A stretch of 64,000 nucleotides of DNA from DATJLY01 sp035604615 (GCA_035604615.1 DATNID010000065.1:124001-188000), one strand, 5' to 3'; shown: positions 1-8,320, counted from the stretch's first letter. The notes: generated by a model from the sequence alone, not told the origin. Numbers and translations are program-made.

Positions 1-435
1 GGGGGCGACGCGTTCCTGCACCTGTCGGTGCTGCAGCGGGCCAACCAAGGCCCGGTTCAACCGGGAACCAGCCTTCTCGTCCGCGTGAGCCAGGGCCAGA
101 AGGGTGCGCAGGTGTCGGAGGTGATGGAGGTCGACGCCAGCACCGCGTCGGCCGCGCCGCCGCCGCGCGAGCGCAGCAGTTTCTCCGGACCTCGCCCGGC
201 GCGCCGCGAGCGCGACGTCGGCGCCACGGTCGAGATGCGCGGCACGGTGAAATGGTTCAACGCGGCGAAAGGCTTCGGCTTCGTCGTCGTGCCCGAGGGC
301 GGCAAGGACGTGTTCATCCACGTCTCCGTGCTCGAGCAGGAGGGGCTGGGCAGCCTCGCCGAGGGTCAAGCCGTGGTGATGCAGGTAGCACAGGGCGCCA
401 AGGGCCCCGAAGCGGTTTCGATCAAGCTGGGCTAG
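1..435 (+). CDS. Double cold-shock-domain protein, 5'-truncated by window edge
   Basis: Frame 1 is open from the first base, so the gene begins before the window. The first visible residues (GDAFLHLSVL) are the end of one cold-shock domain. A Pro/Arg/Ser-rich linker follows, and a complete second domain covers about positions 235-432, with RNP1 (KGFGFV) and RNP2 (VFIHV) motifs and the MRGTVKWFN start. Two-domain cold-shock proteins of this layout are common in alphaproteobacteria and bind single-stranded RNA or DNA as chaperones or stress regulators. It converges with the TIR gene, with only 14 bases between stops. Family assignment is secure; the exact role is not. Confidence 0.93.
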   Translation, partial: GGDAFLHLSVLQRANQGPVQPGTSLLVRVSQGQKGAQVSEVMEVDASTASAAPPPRERSSFSGPRPARRERDVGATVEMRGTVKWFNAAKGFGFVVVPEGGKDVFIHVSVLEQEGLGSLAEGQAVVMQVAQGAKGPEAVSIKLG

Positions 436-449
436 GGTCCGGGTCTCGC

Positions 450-3023
450 CTAGCAGCGCTTGAACGGGCGGTTGTACTGGTGCCAGTCGGCCTCGTCTTC
501 GCCGCGCCCGCGCAGCTCCACCATGGCATCGCCGGTGGCGGAAAATTGGCCGAACTCGATCAACATCTTCGGCTGCTGCGCGGCCTGGATGGTGACTTGC
601 GTGACGCTGCCGCGCACCACGCCCACGACCGGGATCTCGATCACCTTGCCGTCGCCGGTCTCGAACTTCCATTGCGAGGCCGAGATCGCGATCTTCGTCT
701 GACCGCCGCACCAATTGCCGAAGATGTCGCCGGACGGGCTCGGGGCCGGACGCGGCGGAATGATCATCGCCTGCTGTTGCGGCGTCGCCATCGTCTCGAC
801 CGATGCGGCCGACGCCGCATCGCCGGCTGATCTGGCTCCTTTCGCCGGGGTCTTGGCGTCCTTGCTGCCGGCCGGCGCCGGCTGAGATTTCGCGGCAGGA
901 TCGTCGGCCTTGGCCGTCCGGGTGGCGTTCTGTTTGGCCGCTGCTGCGGCGGCGGCAGCCTGCTGAGCCGCCTCCTTTTGCGCGGCTTCCTTCTGAGCCG
1001 CTTCCTTTCGCGCCGCCTCCTTGGCCGCCGCTTCCTTGGCCGCCGCTTCCTTCTGGGCCGCTTCCTTGGCCGCTGCCTCCTTCTGCGCCGCTTCTACTGC
1101 CGCTGCTTGTTTTGCCGCCGCTTCCTTGGCGGCCGCTTCCTTCTGGGCCGCTTCTATTGCCGCCGCTTCTTTTGCCGCCGCTTCCTGCTTGGCGGCACGG
1201 TCGGCAGCGGCGCTCTGGGCCGCGGCATCGGCGGCTTGCTGGGCTTGGCCGTTCGCGGCATTCGCCGCCGCAGCGGCGGAAGATGCCGGCACGGCGTTGG
1301 AAGCGACGACTTGATTGCGTTGTTCCGGGACCGCCTGCGGCGACCGGGCAGCGAAATAGTAGACCAGCGGTCCGCCGAGAACGACCGCAACTGCGCCCGC
1401 GATCATCAACGGCATGGCCTTGCGCGAGGCCGCCGGGCGCTGCGCTGCGATCGCCGCGTTTGACGGCAGCCGCTCGTCCCCGCGCGCCTGCGTTATATCG
1501 AGTAGCGGCGCCAACGCCGCGGCGCGCGGGCGGATGTCGCCCGAGGGTTGCGCCCCCGCCTCTTCGAGCGTCTGCGCCTCGCCTGCGTTCTCGCGCCCGC
1601 GCTGCGCTGCCGCTTCCCGCTGCGCCCGCGCCGCGGCTTCCTCGCGAGCCAGCTTTGCCGCAGCTTCCTGCCGCTGCCGCTCCACCGCTTCTTCGCGGGC
1701 GCGCTGGGCCGCCTCCTGCTTCTCCCGTTTGGCCGCCTCCTCGCGGGCGCGCCGTGCCGCCGCTTCCTGCTTCTGCTGCTCGGCGGCTTCCTCGCGAGCA
1801 CGCCGGGCCGCTTCCTGTTTCTCCCGCTTGGCCGCCTCTTCGCGGGCACGCTGCGCCGCCGCTTCCTGCTTGGCCCGCTCGGCTGCTTCCTGGCGGGCCA
1901 GCTTCGCCGCCGCTTCCTGCCGTGCTCTTTCGGCCGCTTCCTCGCGAGCCCGTTGCGCCGCCGCTTCCTGGCGCGCCTTCTCGGCCGCTTCCTCGCGAGC
2001 GCGCTGCGCTTCCGCTTCCAGCCGCGCCTTCTCGGCTGCTTCCTGGCGGGCCAGCTTCGCCGCCGCTTCCTGCCGTGCTCTTTCGGCCGCTTCCTCGCGA
2101 ACCCGTTGAGCTTCCGCTTCCAGGCGCGCCCGTTCCGCTGCTTCGTCGCGAGCCCGTTGCGCCGCCGCTTCCTGGCGCGCCTTCTCGGCCGCTTCCTCGC
2201 GAGCCCGTTGCGCCGCCGCTTCCTGCCGCGCCTTCTCGGCCGCCTCTTCGCGTGCGCGCTGCGCTTCTACTTCCTGGCGCGCCTTTTCGGCCTCCTCTTC
2301 GCGGGCGCGTTGAGCTTCTGCTTCCTGGCGCGCTTTCTCGGCCGCTTCCGCGCGTGCCTCCGCTTCCCGCTCTTCCCGCTCGGCTGCTTCCTCGCGAGCG
2401 CGCTGTAGCGCTTCCTGCCTCTCCTGTTTGGCCGCTTCCTCGCGGGCACGCTGCGCCGCCGCTTCCTGCCGCGCCTTCTCGACTGCATCCTCGCGAGCGT
2501 GCTGCGCCGCCGCCTGCTGCCTTTGCCGCTCGGCCGCCTCCTCGCGGGCCTGGTGCGCGGCCGCATCCTCGACCGCGGGCGCGGCCGCAGTATCGCCGAC
2601 ATTCGCCTCGGCTTCTGTCGTCTTCGGCTTGGGCGGTCCGAGATAGGCCTCGAGATCCCGCACCAGCCGTTCGAATTGATCGGCATCGGTGCTTCCGTCC
2701 CAGCCCGAGAGGTCGATCGTATGGATCTGGAGAAACCGCAGCGGTGGAGAGGTCTTGTCGATCGCGACCGGGATCAGCTTGTTGGAGTTGAGGCCATAGG
2801 CGGCCTCGGCCCGGACCCAGTCGGATTTCACCGACCGGTTGGACCACACGACGACGACCGCTCCCGCCTCGGCAATCGCGTCCTCGATGACGCGATCGAA
2901 CGCCTCGCCGCCCTTGATGCGGTGGTCCCACCACACAGACCAGCCGAAGTCCGTCAGGCAATTGGCCAGATGAACGATTTGCTGCCGATCAGGACTGGCA
3001 TAGCTGAGAAAGATATCAGCCAT
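450..3023 (-). CDS. TIR-domain protein with long coiled coil and one membrane helix
   Basis: 857 residues. Residues 1-130 form a TIR domain: it opens MADIFLSYAS, has the WWDHRI segment, and keeps SDWVRAEA, whose Glu sits where bacterial TIR NADases have the catalytic Glu. Residues about 150-510 are near-perfect repeats of EEAAEKARQEAAAQRAR type, predicting a long charged coiled coil. A single hydrophobic helix lies near 537-558 (LMIAGAVAVVLGG). An Ala/Lys-rich repeat (KEAAA units) follows at about 600-695, then a C-terminal globular domain of about 100 residues that I do not recognise. The order suggests a membrane-anchored TIR effector or scaffold. Whether it cleaves NAD+ cannot be told from sequence. 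Confidence 0.88.
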   Translation of the reverse strand: MADIFLSYASPDRQQIVHLANCLTDFGWSVWWDHRIKGGEAFDRVIEDAIAEAGAVVVVWSNRSVKSDWVRAEAAYGLNSNKLIPVAIDKTSPPLRFLQIHTIDLSGWDGSTDADQFERLVRDLEAYLGPPKPKTTEAEANVGDTAAAPAVEDAAAHQAREEAAERQRQQAAAQHAREDAVEKARQEAAAQRAREEAAKQERQEALQRAREEAAEREEREAEARAEAAEKARQEAEAQRAREEEAEKARQEVEAQRAREEAAEKARQEAAAQRAREEAAEKARQEAAAQRARDEAAERARLEAEAQRVREEAAERARQEAAAKLARQEAAEKARLEAEAQRAREEAAEKARQEAAAQRAREEAAERARQEAAAKLARQEAAERAKQEAAAQRAREEAAKREKQEAARRAREEAAEQQKQEAAARRAREEAAKREKQEAAQRAREEAVERQRQEAAAKLAREEAAARAQREAAAQRGRENAGEAQTLEEAGAQPSGDIRPRAAALAPLLDITQARGDERLPSNAAIAAQRPAASRKAMPLMIAGAVAVVLGGPLVYYFAARSPQAVPEQRNQVVASNAVPASSAAAAANAANGQAQQAADAAAQSAAADRAAKQEAAAKEAAAIEAAQKEAAAKEAAAKQAAAVEAAQKEAAAKEAAQKEAAAKEAAAKEAARKEAAQKEAAQKEAAQQAAAAAAAAKQNATRTAKADDPAAKSQPAPAGSKDAKTPAKGARSAGDAASAASVETMATPQQQAMIIPPRPAPSPSGDIFGNWCGGQTKIAISASQWKFETGDGKVIEIPVVGVVRGSVTQVTIQAAQQPKMLIEFGQFSATGDAMVELRGRGEDEADWHQYNRPFKRC
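1620..2570 (-). repeat. Tandem coding repeats of the TIR-protein coiled coil
   Basis: Degenerate units of about 33-51 bases, each containing variants of gcttcctcgcgagc and gccgccgcttcctg, run through this stretch and encode the EEAAEKARQEAAAQRAR heptad-like protein repeat. Some adjacent units are almost identical, which implies expansion by slippage or unequal recombination. A second, shorter run (about 955-1190) encodes KEAAA units. Confidence 0.85.
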
Positions 3024-3659
3024 CCCCTCGGTTACCTCCTAACACGCATCACGACGCACGAGGACAAGGGGCCCGGCGCTGAACAGGCCGGCCGATCTGC
3101 GACATGCGGGGTTCCCCAAGGTATTTTCTTCTTGCTTGCCCATTCCAACATGCGAGCGGCGACCGCATTCCCTATCCTTTACCAGCGAAACGGGCGCCGG
3201 TCGACAGGCTCCGCGCATGGTGCTTGCCGCTGCACAATAATCGCCTGCGCGTAAATAATATTTCTTTGCGGAATATAATCCATTGAAGAAAAATCTACAA
3301 TTGCGCATTCCGCCTGTCCCCGGCAGGAGGACGCCGTGGGAAGGTGACGCATCGCCCGGATAAATTCGCCGCACGCATGATGCCGACCTCGCCGTCCGCT
3401 GAATGATACGTTTCACCACTGCCCGCGTATCACCCTCCGCGCCGGGAAGGTTTGCCGGCGATCCCGCGAGCCAGGAAAATTGGGCGGGGCCGACGCCGGT
3501 GCGCGCCTGCAAATAAGATTTCCTCGCACGTTAACTCGTGCTAAAGCATGCGGCAGTGCGGTGGCGTTGGCCTCCGCGGGGGATCGCGGACGGGGCTCGC
3601 GTTAGCCGGGGATCAGGGGCTGCGGACAGAGCCCGAGGTCGTTGTTTTTGGGGGGAGAG
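3024..3659. other. Divergent intergenic region, no gene seen
   Basis: 636 bases between the divergent TIR and outer-membrane-protein genes. Reading frames here lack recognisable protein features and start signals. The part around 3240-3300 is markedly AT-rich (it contains taaataatatttctttg) for this high-GC genome and probably holds promoters or regulator sites, but no clear -35/-10 pair can be assigned. A purine-rich Shine-Dalgarno lies at 3650-3657. Confidence 0.5.
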
Positions 3660-4871
3660 ATGGAAACTGCCATCACGCGGAACCGTGTTGCGAAGCCGGC
3701 CAAGACCGGCGCGTCGAAACGCCGTTCCGGTCGGTCGATTGCCGTCGTCGGAGTGATGGCCGGCGCGATGATGCCGTATGCCTCCCAAGCGGGCCAACTC
3801 AAATATTTCGTGACCGATCTCTTCGGAGGCCACGGACTCGTCATCAACGACATCGCCGAACCAGCAGAAAACCTCGGCCTCAGCGGTTCGACGCTAGCCC
3901 AGATCAACACCATCAGCAGCAGCATCTCGAGCAGTCTCGGCGGCACCGCGCTGACCTCGTCGCTCACGTCATCGGCGTTCGACATCTCGCAGGGATTGGC
4001 GGTCACCAAGACCGAGAGCCTGGGTCCGGTGGTTGGCGAGCGGGCGGAAACGCTGGGCCAGGGCAAGCTCGACTTGGGCATCTCCTACAGCCACACGACC
4101 TTCACCGAGCTCAACGGAGCGCCGCTCAATAATCTGAACCTATTCGTCATTTCGCCGCCCGGCCAGGACGACACTGCCAACATCGCCTTGAACATCAAGC
4201 TCGAGCGCCAGGTGGTTGCGCTCTCCAGCACCTACGGCATCACGCCAAAGTGGGACGTAGGGATCGTCGTGCCGCTGGTGGAAGTGAAAGCGACGGCAAG
4301 CGCCACCGCCACGCTCAACCCGGGTCCCGACGCCCCGTTCGACTCCTTCCTCGCGACCGGCACCAATGCGGTGCATTCGCAGACCGGCGGCGAGAAGGGC
4401 GGCCTCGGCGACATTGCTGTCCGCACCAAGTACAATTTCGTCCGCGACCAATCCTGGCTGCCCGATATTTCGGGCTTTGGCCAGGTTCAGCTACCGACCG
4501 GCGACGCGGAGAACCTGCTGGGGTCCGGCAGCACCGACATTCTCGGCGAGATCATTCTGTCCAAGCAGCTCGGACTGGTCGCCCCGCATTTGAACCTTGG
4601 CTACGAGCAGGCGATCGCAGGCGCCGACAAGAGCAACATCCGCTACGTGGCGGGTGCCGACGTTCACATCCTGGACAATCTGACCGGCGCGGTGGATCTG
4701 GTCGGCAGAGGGCAGCCGGGGAGCACGGACACTCTCGACATCGCGTTCGGCGCGCGATGGAGGCCGTTCGATATCGGGGTCATCGGCGCGAATTTCAGCG
4801 TCCCGCTCAACAAGAGCGTGGGGCTCCGGCCCGACTATTCCTGGTCGGTGTCGGCGAACTTCACCTTCTGA
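3660..4871 (+). CDS. Outer-membrane beta-barrel protein (transporter-like)
   Basis: 403 residues from the ATG at 3660, chosen because a strong gggggagag Shine-Dalgarno lies just before it; an in-frame TTG 18 bases upstream has none. The N-terminus is basic, then a hydrophobic stretch (IAVVGVMAGAMM) and an AxA-like site (SQA) fit a Sec signal peptide. The mature part alternates polar and apolar residues (LDLGISYSH, WDVGIVVPL, DIAFGARWRP) and ends SANFTF, with the terminal Phe typical of barrel proteins assembled by BamA. It resembles the phenol-degradation MetA-pathway outer-membrane family; the substrate is unknown. No partner transport genes adjoin. Confidence 0.75.
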   Translation: METAITRNRVAKPAKTGASKRRSGRSIAVVGVMAGAMMPYASQAGQLKYFVTDLFGGHGLVINDIAEPAENLGLSGSTLAQINTISSSISSSLGGTALTSSLTSSAFDISQGLAVTKTESLGPVVGERAETLGQGKLDLGISYSHTTFTELNGAPLNNLNLFVISPPGQDDTANIALNIKLERQVVALSSTYGITPKWDVGIVVPLVEVKATASATATLNPGPDAPFDSFLATGTNAVHSQTGGEKGGLGDIAVRTKYNFVRDQSWLPDISGFGQVQLPTGDAENLLGSGSTDILGEIILSKQLGLVAPHLNLGYEQAIAGADKSNIRYVAGADVHILDNLTGAVDLVGRGQPGSTDTLDIAFGARWRPFDIGVIGANFSVPLNKSVGLRPDYSWSVSANFTF

Positions 4872-5228
4872 CCGGTCGGATCGGCCGCGCGCCTGACGAC
4901 GCCACTCGACCGCATCGGAATGTAAACCTCGCGCTGCGGCTTCCACGGTGAAGCCGATCCCGTCGCTCTGGCGCCGTCCGGAGTGGAACCCGGCTTCGCC
5001 GGCCCTGGCGCGCGCCGCGGGATTGAAGCGCGGCACCTACAATCGCCCTGCGCGCACGCCCGGTCGCCTGGGGTCCGCGCTCGAGCCTTTGCGGCCAACC
5101 AGCGGCAAAGCAGAATTTATTTGACGAGTCGGTCAGAACCATTAAATTTTTCAACACGCTCTGCGTCACGTCAGGTAACGTATAGACGGCGTCGAAAGCC
5201 GGAGGGGAAACAGGCGAGGATCGACCCG
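4872..5228 (+). other. Leader region of the RiPP-type operon
   Basis: 357 bases between the outer-membrane gene and the RRE gene. The first 230 bases are GC-rich with no convincing gene. Bases 5110-5165 are AT-rich and carry a promoter-like pair (see 5121-5148). The frame that extends the RRE upstream gives compositionally odd protein (Arg/Ser-rich), so it is treated as non-coding. Confidence 0.5.
5121..5148 (+). promoter_or_regulatory. Candidate sigma-70 promoter of the RiPP-type operon
   Basis: ttgacg (5121-5126), a 16-base spacer and taaatt (5143-5148) form a good housekeeping -35/-10 pair in an AT-rich island just before the nine-gene operon. Transcription would start near 5155, leaving a leader of about 75 bases before the RRE start. 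The motif is seen in the sequence; promoter activity is inferred. Confidence 0.5.
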
Positions 5229-5534
5229 GTGTTTCGCAGGAATCCGATCATCGAAACGGCTCCCCTGGATGAAGAGATCGTTCTCTTCCACCCCGCAACC
5301 AATCGTTTCATCGTGCTGAACGGCACCGGGGCCTTCCTTTGGGGCCTTTTGAGCGATGAATCGCCGGCGAGCGCCTTGGCGCAAGCGATGTGCGATCAAT
5401 TCGCCGAGATCGAATACGCGGACGCGTTGCAGGACGTCGAGCAGATGCTGGGGGAGATGGTCTCGCAGGAATTGGTGGTTGCCGTCTCGGAAACCCAAAA
5501 AACGCAGGACAGGAGATCGGAAAATGACCGCTGA
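5229..5534 (+). CDS. PqqD-like RiPP recognition element (leader-binding protein)
   Basis: 101 residues from GTG 5229, preceded at 8 bases by gagga. PqqD-family proteins are small winged-helix domains (RRE) that hold the leader of a precursor peptide and present it to tailoring enzymes. Family features visible are the RNP...E opening, the beta-strand IVLFHPATNRFIVLNGTGAFLW (positions 18-39) with the LNxTGAFLW segment typical of PqqD, and the helix ADALQDVEQMLGEM. The next gene starts inside its last 11 bases and encodes a small peptide, so the pair looks like chaperone plus substrate. It is likely the kind of PqqD found beside HPr-kinase-related kinases; such a kinase gene lies two genes further on. 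Confidence 0.85.
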   Translation: MFRRNPIIETAPLDEEIVLFHPATNRFIVLNGTGAFLWGLLSDESPASALAQAMCDQFAEIEYADALQDVEQMLGEMVSQELVVAVSETQKTQDRRSENDR

Positions 5535-5706
5535 GCCCACCGCTATGCTGGGTCGCGAACCGAACACGCCACGAAAGCGCTACGAAAAGCCCAAGCTCAC
5601 CATCATGACCGAGACCGAACTCCTGGCGTCGTTCCAGATGACCGCCGCCAAGATCAGCGCCGCGTCGTGCTGGTGGGGCAGCTGCGCCTGCGCGCCAGCG
5701 TCCTAA
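5524..5706 (+). CDS. Putative RiPP precursor peptide (60 residues)
   Basis: The ATG at 5524 has an ideal aggaga Shine-Dalgarno 7 bases upstream and overlaps the RRE stop by 11 bases. The peptide divides into a polar leader (1-43) and a small-residue C-terminal part. Leader residues Y20-E-K-P23-K-L25 match the YxxPxL motif that PqqD-like B1 proteins bind in lasso peptide leaders, followed by ETELLASFQMT. The tail ISAASCWWGSCACAPAS has three Cys (49, 54, 56), two adjacent Trp (50, 51) and a C-terminal Ser. No lasso cyclase or transglutaminase-like protease is nearby, so it is not an ordinary lasso peptide. I do not recognise the peptide family. Precursor status is inferred from size, layout and neighbours. 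Confidence 0.8.
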   Translation: MTAEPTAMLGREPNTPRKRYEKPKLTIMTETELLASFQMTAAKISAASCWWGSCACAPAS

Positions 5707-5741
5707 TACTGTCCAAATAGGTCCCACCTGAGGAGCGGAAC

Positions 5742-6578
5742 TTGGCAGAACGACGCTCGCGACCCGTAAAATTCGTGCGCGGCGTCGAATTGCGCCGGGA
5801 TCCCGCGCGAGAGCCAAGTTTCACGGTCGTGCATCTCCATGTCGAGATGGCCGATTACGACGACATGTCCGCTGTCTCGCGGCGGCAACGGCTGCACAAG
5901 CACATGCACAACGAGATGCAGAATCTCGAGATCGTCGCGCAGTCGCTGGCCGATTTTCCCGAGACGCCGTGGGAGTTGCGGCTGGAACTCGCGCGCCAAT
6001 GCTGGGACGAATCGCGTCACGCCGAAATCTTCCATCGCCGCCTCAGGGAGATCGGCGGCTACAAGGGCGAGTTTCCGGTCCTGAACTACGAGTGGTGCGT
6101 CAGCGGCATGATGGACTCATTGCCTGGCCGCCTGGCGCTGCAGAACCGAACATTCGAGGGCGGAGAAATGGATCTTCTTCGCCAACTCGTGACGATGTGG
6201 CGCGCCGCCGGGGACGATCGGACCGCGGATATGTTGGAAGCGATTCTCGCGGACGAGATCCAACATGTCCGCTATGCCAACCGCTGGCTCAAGCGGCTGG
6301 CGAGCGACAATCCCCGCATCCTGATCGAGGTCATCAAGGCCCTCCGCTTTCTTGAGACCGTGACGAAGGCAATGGCGCCGGAAGAGGGCGCGGTCAACGC
6401 CGCGGGCGTCCTGCTGACCGGTTGGACGCACAACAGGATTCTCACCAACTTGGACGATCGACGGCTCGGAGAGTTTACCGAACTGGAACTCGCGGAATTA
6501 CTGCGACAGGAAGAGAACGTTGCATCATTGGGTGCGAACCTCGCCAGCGAGCCAGCGGTTTTCAAGAGCGCGGACTGA
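5742..6578 (+). CDS. Ferritin-like diiron protein, paralogue 1 (DUF455-like)
   Basis: 278 residues from TTG 5742, chosen for the aggag 6 bases upstream and the lack of any other start. The complete ferritin-like ligand set is visible: E58 and E63 on one helix, E90-x-x-H93 (CWDESRHAE), E139 (NRTFEGGEMD) and E172-x-x-H175 (LADEIQHVRYAN). It opens with VRGVELRRDPAREP, a segment shared almost unchanged by two paralogues in this operon. The DFPETPWELRLEL and IGGYKGEFPV segments resemble DUF455 proteins. A non-haem diiron oxidase or oxygenase acting on the precursor is the natural reading from context; the reaction is unknown. It is 35 bases downstream of the precursor gene. Confidence 0.8.
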   Translation: MAERRSRPVKFVRGVELRRDPAREPSFTVVHLHVEMADYDDMSAVSRRQRLHKHMHNEMQNLEIVAQSLADFPETPWELRLELARQCWDESRHAEIFHRRLREIGGYKGEFPVLNYEWCVSGMMDSLPGRLALQNRTFEGGEMDLLRQLVTMWRAAGDDRTADMLEAILADEIQHVRYANRWLKRLASDNPRILIEVIKALRFLETVTKAMAPEEGAVNAAGVLLTGWTHNRILTNLDDRRLGEFTELELAELLRQEENVASLGANLASEPAVFKSAD

Positions 6579-6608
6579 TCGCAGGCCATGACCGCCGCGT
6601 GATGCGAC

Positions 6609-7769
6609 ATGCTGAATCCTTCAACCGAAGCGTTCGCAGCCGAGTCAGACTTGGCGCCCTGGTGGACGCGCGCGAATGAGCTGTGTAGAGAAAGCACGGA
6701 TCGACACGCCGGGCCACGCCTGACCGCCCGCTATCGCCTGGCCGAAGGCGAGTTGCAGATCGTCTCCAATTCCGCACACATCATCCAGGCGTTCGATCAT
6801 GTCTGGGCCGACTGTGCCGCCGGCACGCGCCCGACCCCGGTGCAGCCGCTGTTGTCATGCTCGATTCTCGTGTCTGCCGATTCGCCGATCGCGCTCCTGC
6901 GCTTGCGAAGTCCGGCCCCGCTTCTTCTTGCGGATATTCTGAGATTTCAGCTCAAGTACGTATTTCTCGGCGACGCCAGGAAATGCGTCGAGATCGATCC
7001 GCCCGCCGACGGGTGGCGGGGATTCGCCACGATCGCCGAGCCGGACCGCCCGATCATGCTGGCGCGCGGCAACGCGGCGCTGGTCGATCTCAATCCCGAA
7101 CGGTTGTGGGTCGTGCGCAATTGTCTCGTCGCGGCGACGCTCCGGCTGCAGCCGGCGATCATCGCGGTTCACGCCGGATCGGCGGCGATCGAGGGGCAGG
7201 GCGTCCTGTTCGTCGGGCCATCGGGCAGCGGCAAGACGACGCTGGCGCTCGCGATGGCGGCGCGCGGTCACGATTGCTTCGGCGACAACGTCGCCATCGT
7301 TCGGCCCGCCAGCGGCGAGCTCTTGCCGTTTCGCCGCATCGGCTATGTCCGAACCGGGCCGCGCGCCGCTGCGCTCGATGCGCTGCTGCAAGCGCGGGGC
7401 GCGGTGCCCGACTGCGCCGCGGACCATCCCGACGAGGAGCCGCGCATTCCCTTGCGCATCCGCCAGTTCTTTCCCGGCTGCGAGGATCGCGCGGTGAAGC
7501 TGCGGCATGTATTCTTTTTGCGCGGAACGGCGGAATCGACCGCGGTCGCCGCCATCGATCTCGGCTTCGACGGGTTCGACGATCTGCTGCGACCGATGAC
7601 GTTCGACGGCGTGGTCGCGCCGTCCTGGGGGGCCACCACGGGCGACTGGGTGATGCGCCACCTGCGCCTGGTCGACGCATTCAGGAAGGTGCGCTGCTAT
7701 CATCTCGTGGCCGGGCCGCCGGACGAAGCGGCCGATTCGATCGAACGCATCGTGTTGGAGGATTGCTGA
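6609..7769 (+). CDS. HPr-kinase-related protein kinase of the RiPP-type operon
   Basis: 386 residues. A P-loop lies near residues 203-211 (GPSGSGKTT), followed by ALAMAARGHDCFGDNVAIV, the arrangement of the HPr kinase/phosphorylase fold in which the Asp after the P-loop is catalytic. The first about 190 residues are the variable N-terminal part usual in HprK-related kinases encoded beside PqqD-like proteins. Related kinases in lasso peptide clusters phosphorylate the C-terminal Ser of the precursor, and the peptide here also ends in Ser. No PTS or HPr gene is near, so carbon regulation is unlikely. The stop overlaps the next start by one base, indicating translational coupling. Confidence 0.8.
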   Translation: MLNPSTEAFAAESDLAPWWTRANELCRESTDRHAGPRLTARYRLAEGELQIVSNSAHIIQAFDHVWADCAAGTRPTPVQPLLSCSILVSADSPIALLRLRSPAPLLLADILRFQLKYVFLGDARKCVEIDPPADGWRGFATIAEPDRPIMLARGNAALVDLNPERLWVVRNCLVAATLRLQPAIIAVHAGSAAIEGQGVLFVGPSGSGKTTLALAMAARGHDCFGDNVAIVRPASGELLPFRRIGYVRTGPRAAALDALLQARGAVPDCAADHPDEEPRIPLRIRQFFPGCEDRAVKLRHVFFLRGTAESTAVAAIDLGFDGFDDLLRPMTFDGVVAPSWGATTGDWVMRHLRLVDAFRKVRCYHLVAGPPDEAADSIERIVLEDC

Positions 7770-8320
7770 TGCTCTCGGTGAAGCTGCGCGGACAGAACGT
7801 CGCGACCTTCCGTTTCATCGCGGTGCGCCTGATGGAGACGCTGGCGGCGTGGGTCCCGACCACGCCCGAGATGGAAGCGAAGCTCTTGTTCGGCGAGCAT
7901 ATCTGGGATTGCGCGCAGCACGCCGACGCCTTCGGCAAGCGGACGCACGAGCTTCGCCTTCCCCTTCAGCACAGCATGAAGCCGCGTGAGGATTATGTCG
8001 GATTCCTCGGGCGGCTCGCGTCGCTGGGGCCGACCGTGGAGCGGATCGCGGGATTCTACCGGGTCGCGCTGCCGCGGCTCGGCGCGCGCCTGCGCCTCTA
8101 TCTCGGCGAGACCGACGCGCTGATGGACGCGCCCACGGTCCGCATCATCGAGCGCATCTTCGCCGACCAGGCACGCATGATCCGGCAGAGCGAAGAGCTG
8201 CTCGCCGAATTCCCGGCGCTGCGCCAGACCGACGAGCGCTGGGTCCGCGATTTCGCGGCGGAGGAATCCGCAATCGGCGCCATCCTGGCCGCCGAAGCGC
8301 AAGCGGGCGCCCACGCATGA
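7769..8320 (+). CDS. Short ferritin-like protein with an incomplete-looking ligand set
   Basis: 183 residues, all-helical by composition. The helix PEMEAKLLFGEHIWDCAQHADAF resembles the second helix of small ferritin-like proteins of unknown function, with E36, E43 and H51 as possible metal ligands; Q50 stands where Glu might be expected. A later helix (PTVRIIERIFADQARM) carries E128 and D133. It lacks the RRDPAREP opening and the second ExxH of its larger neighbours, so it may be a partner subunit or may have lost metal. It overlaps the kinase stop by one base and the next gene by ATGA. Fold assignment is moderately secure; metal binding is uncertain. Confidence 0.65.
   Translation: MLSVKLRGQNVATFRFIAVRLMETLAAWVPTTPEMEAKLLFGEHIWDCAQHADAFGKRTHELRLPLQHSMKPREDYVGFLGRLASLGPTVERIAGFYRVALPRLGARLRLYLGETDALMDAPTVRIIERIFADQARMIRQSEELLAEFPALRQTDERWVRDFAAEESAIGAILAAEAQAGAHA

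Noticed and set aside
1620..2570. Repeats considered as a CRISPR array
   Set aside because: There are no unique spacers of constant length; the repeats are coding, in one frame, and diverge gradually.
803..2791. Long plus-strand frame of 662 codons opposite the TIR gene
   Set aside because: It is the antisense image of the coiled-coil repeats, with Pro/Arg/Leu-rich low-complexity protein and no family features.
4983..5228. Upstream extension of the RRE reading frame
   Set aside because: It is Arg/Ser/Gly-rich, has no Shine-Dalgarno and would overlap the promoter; GTG 5229 has a good site.
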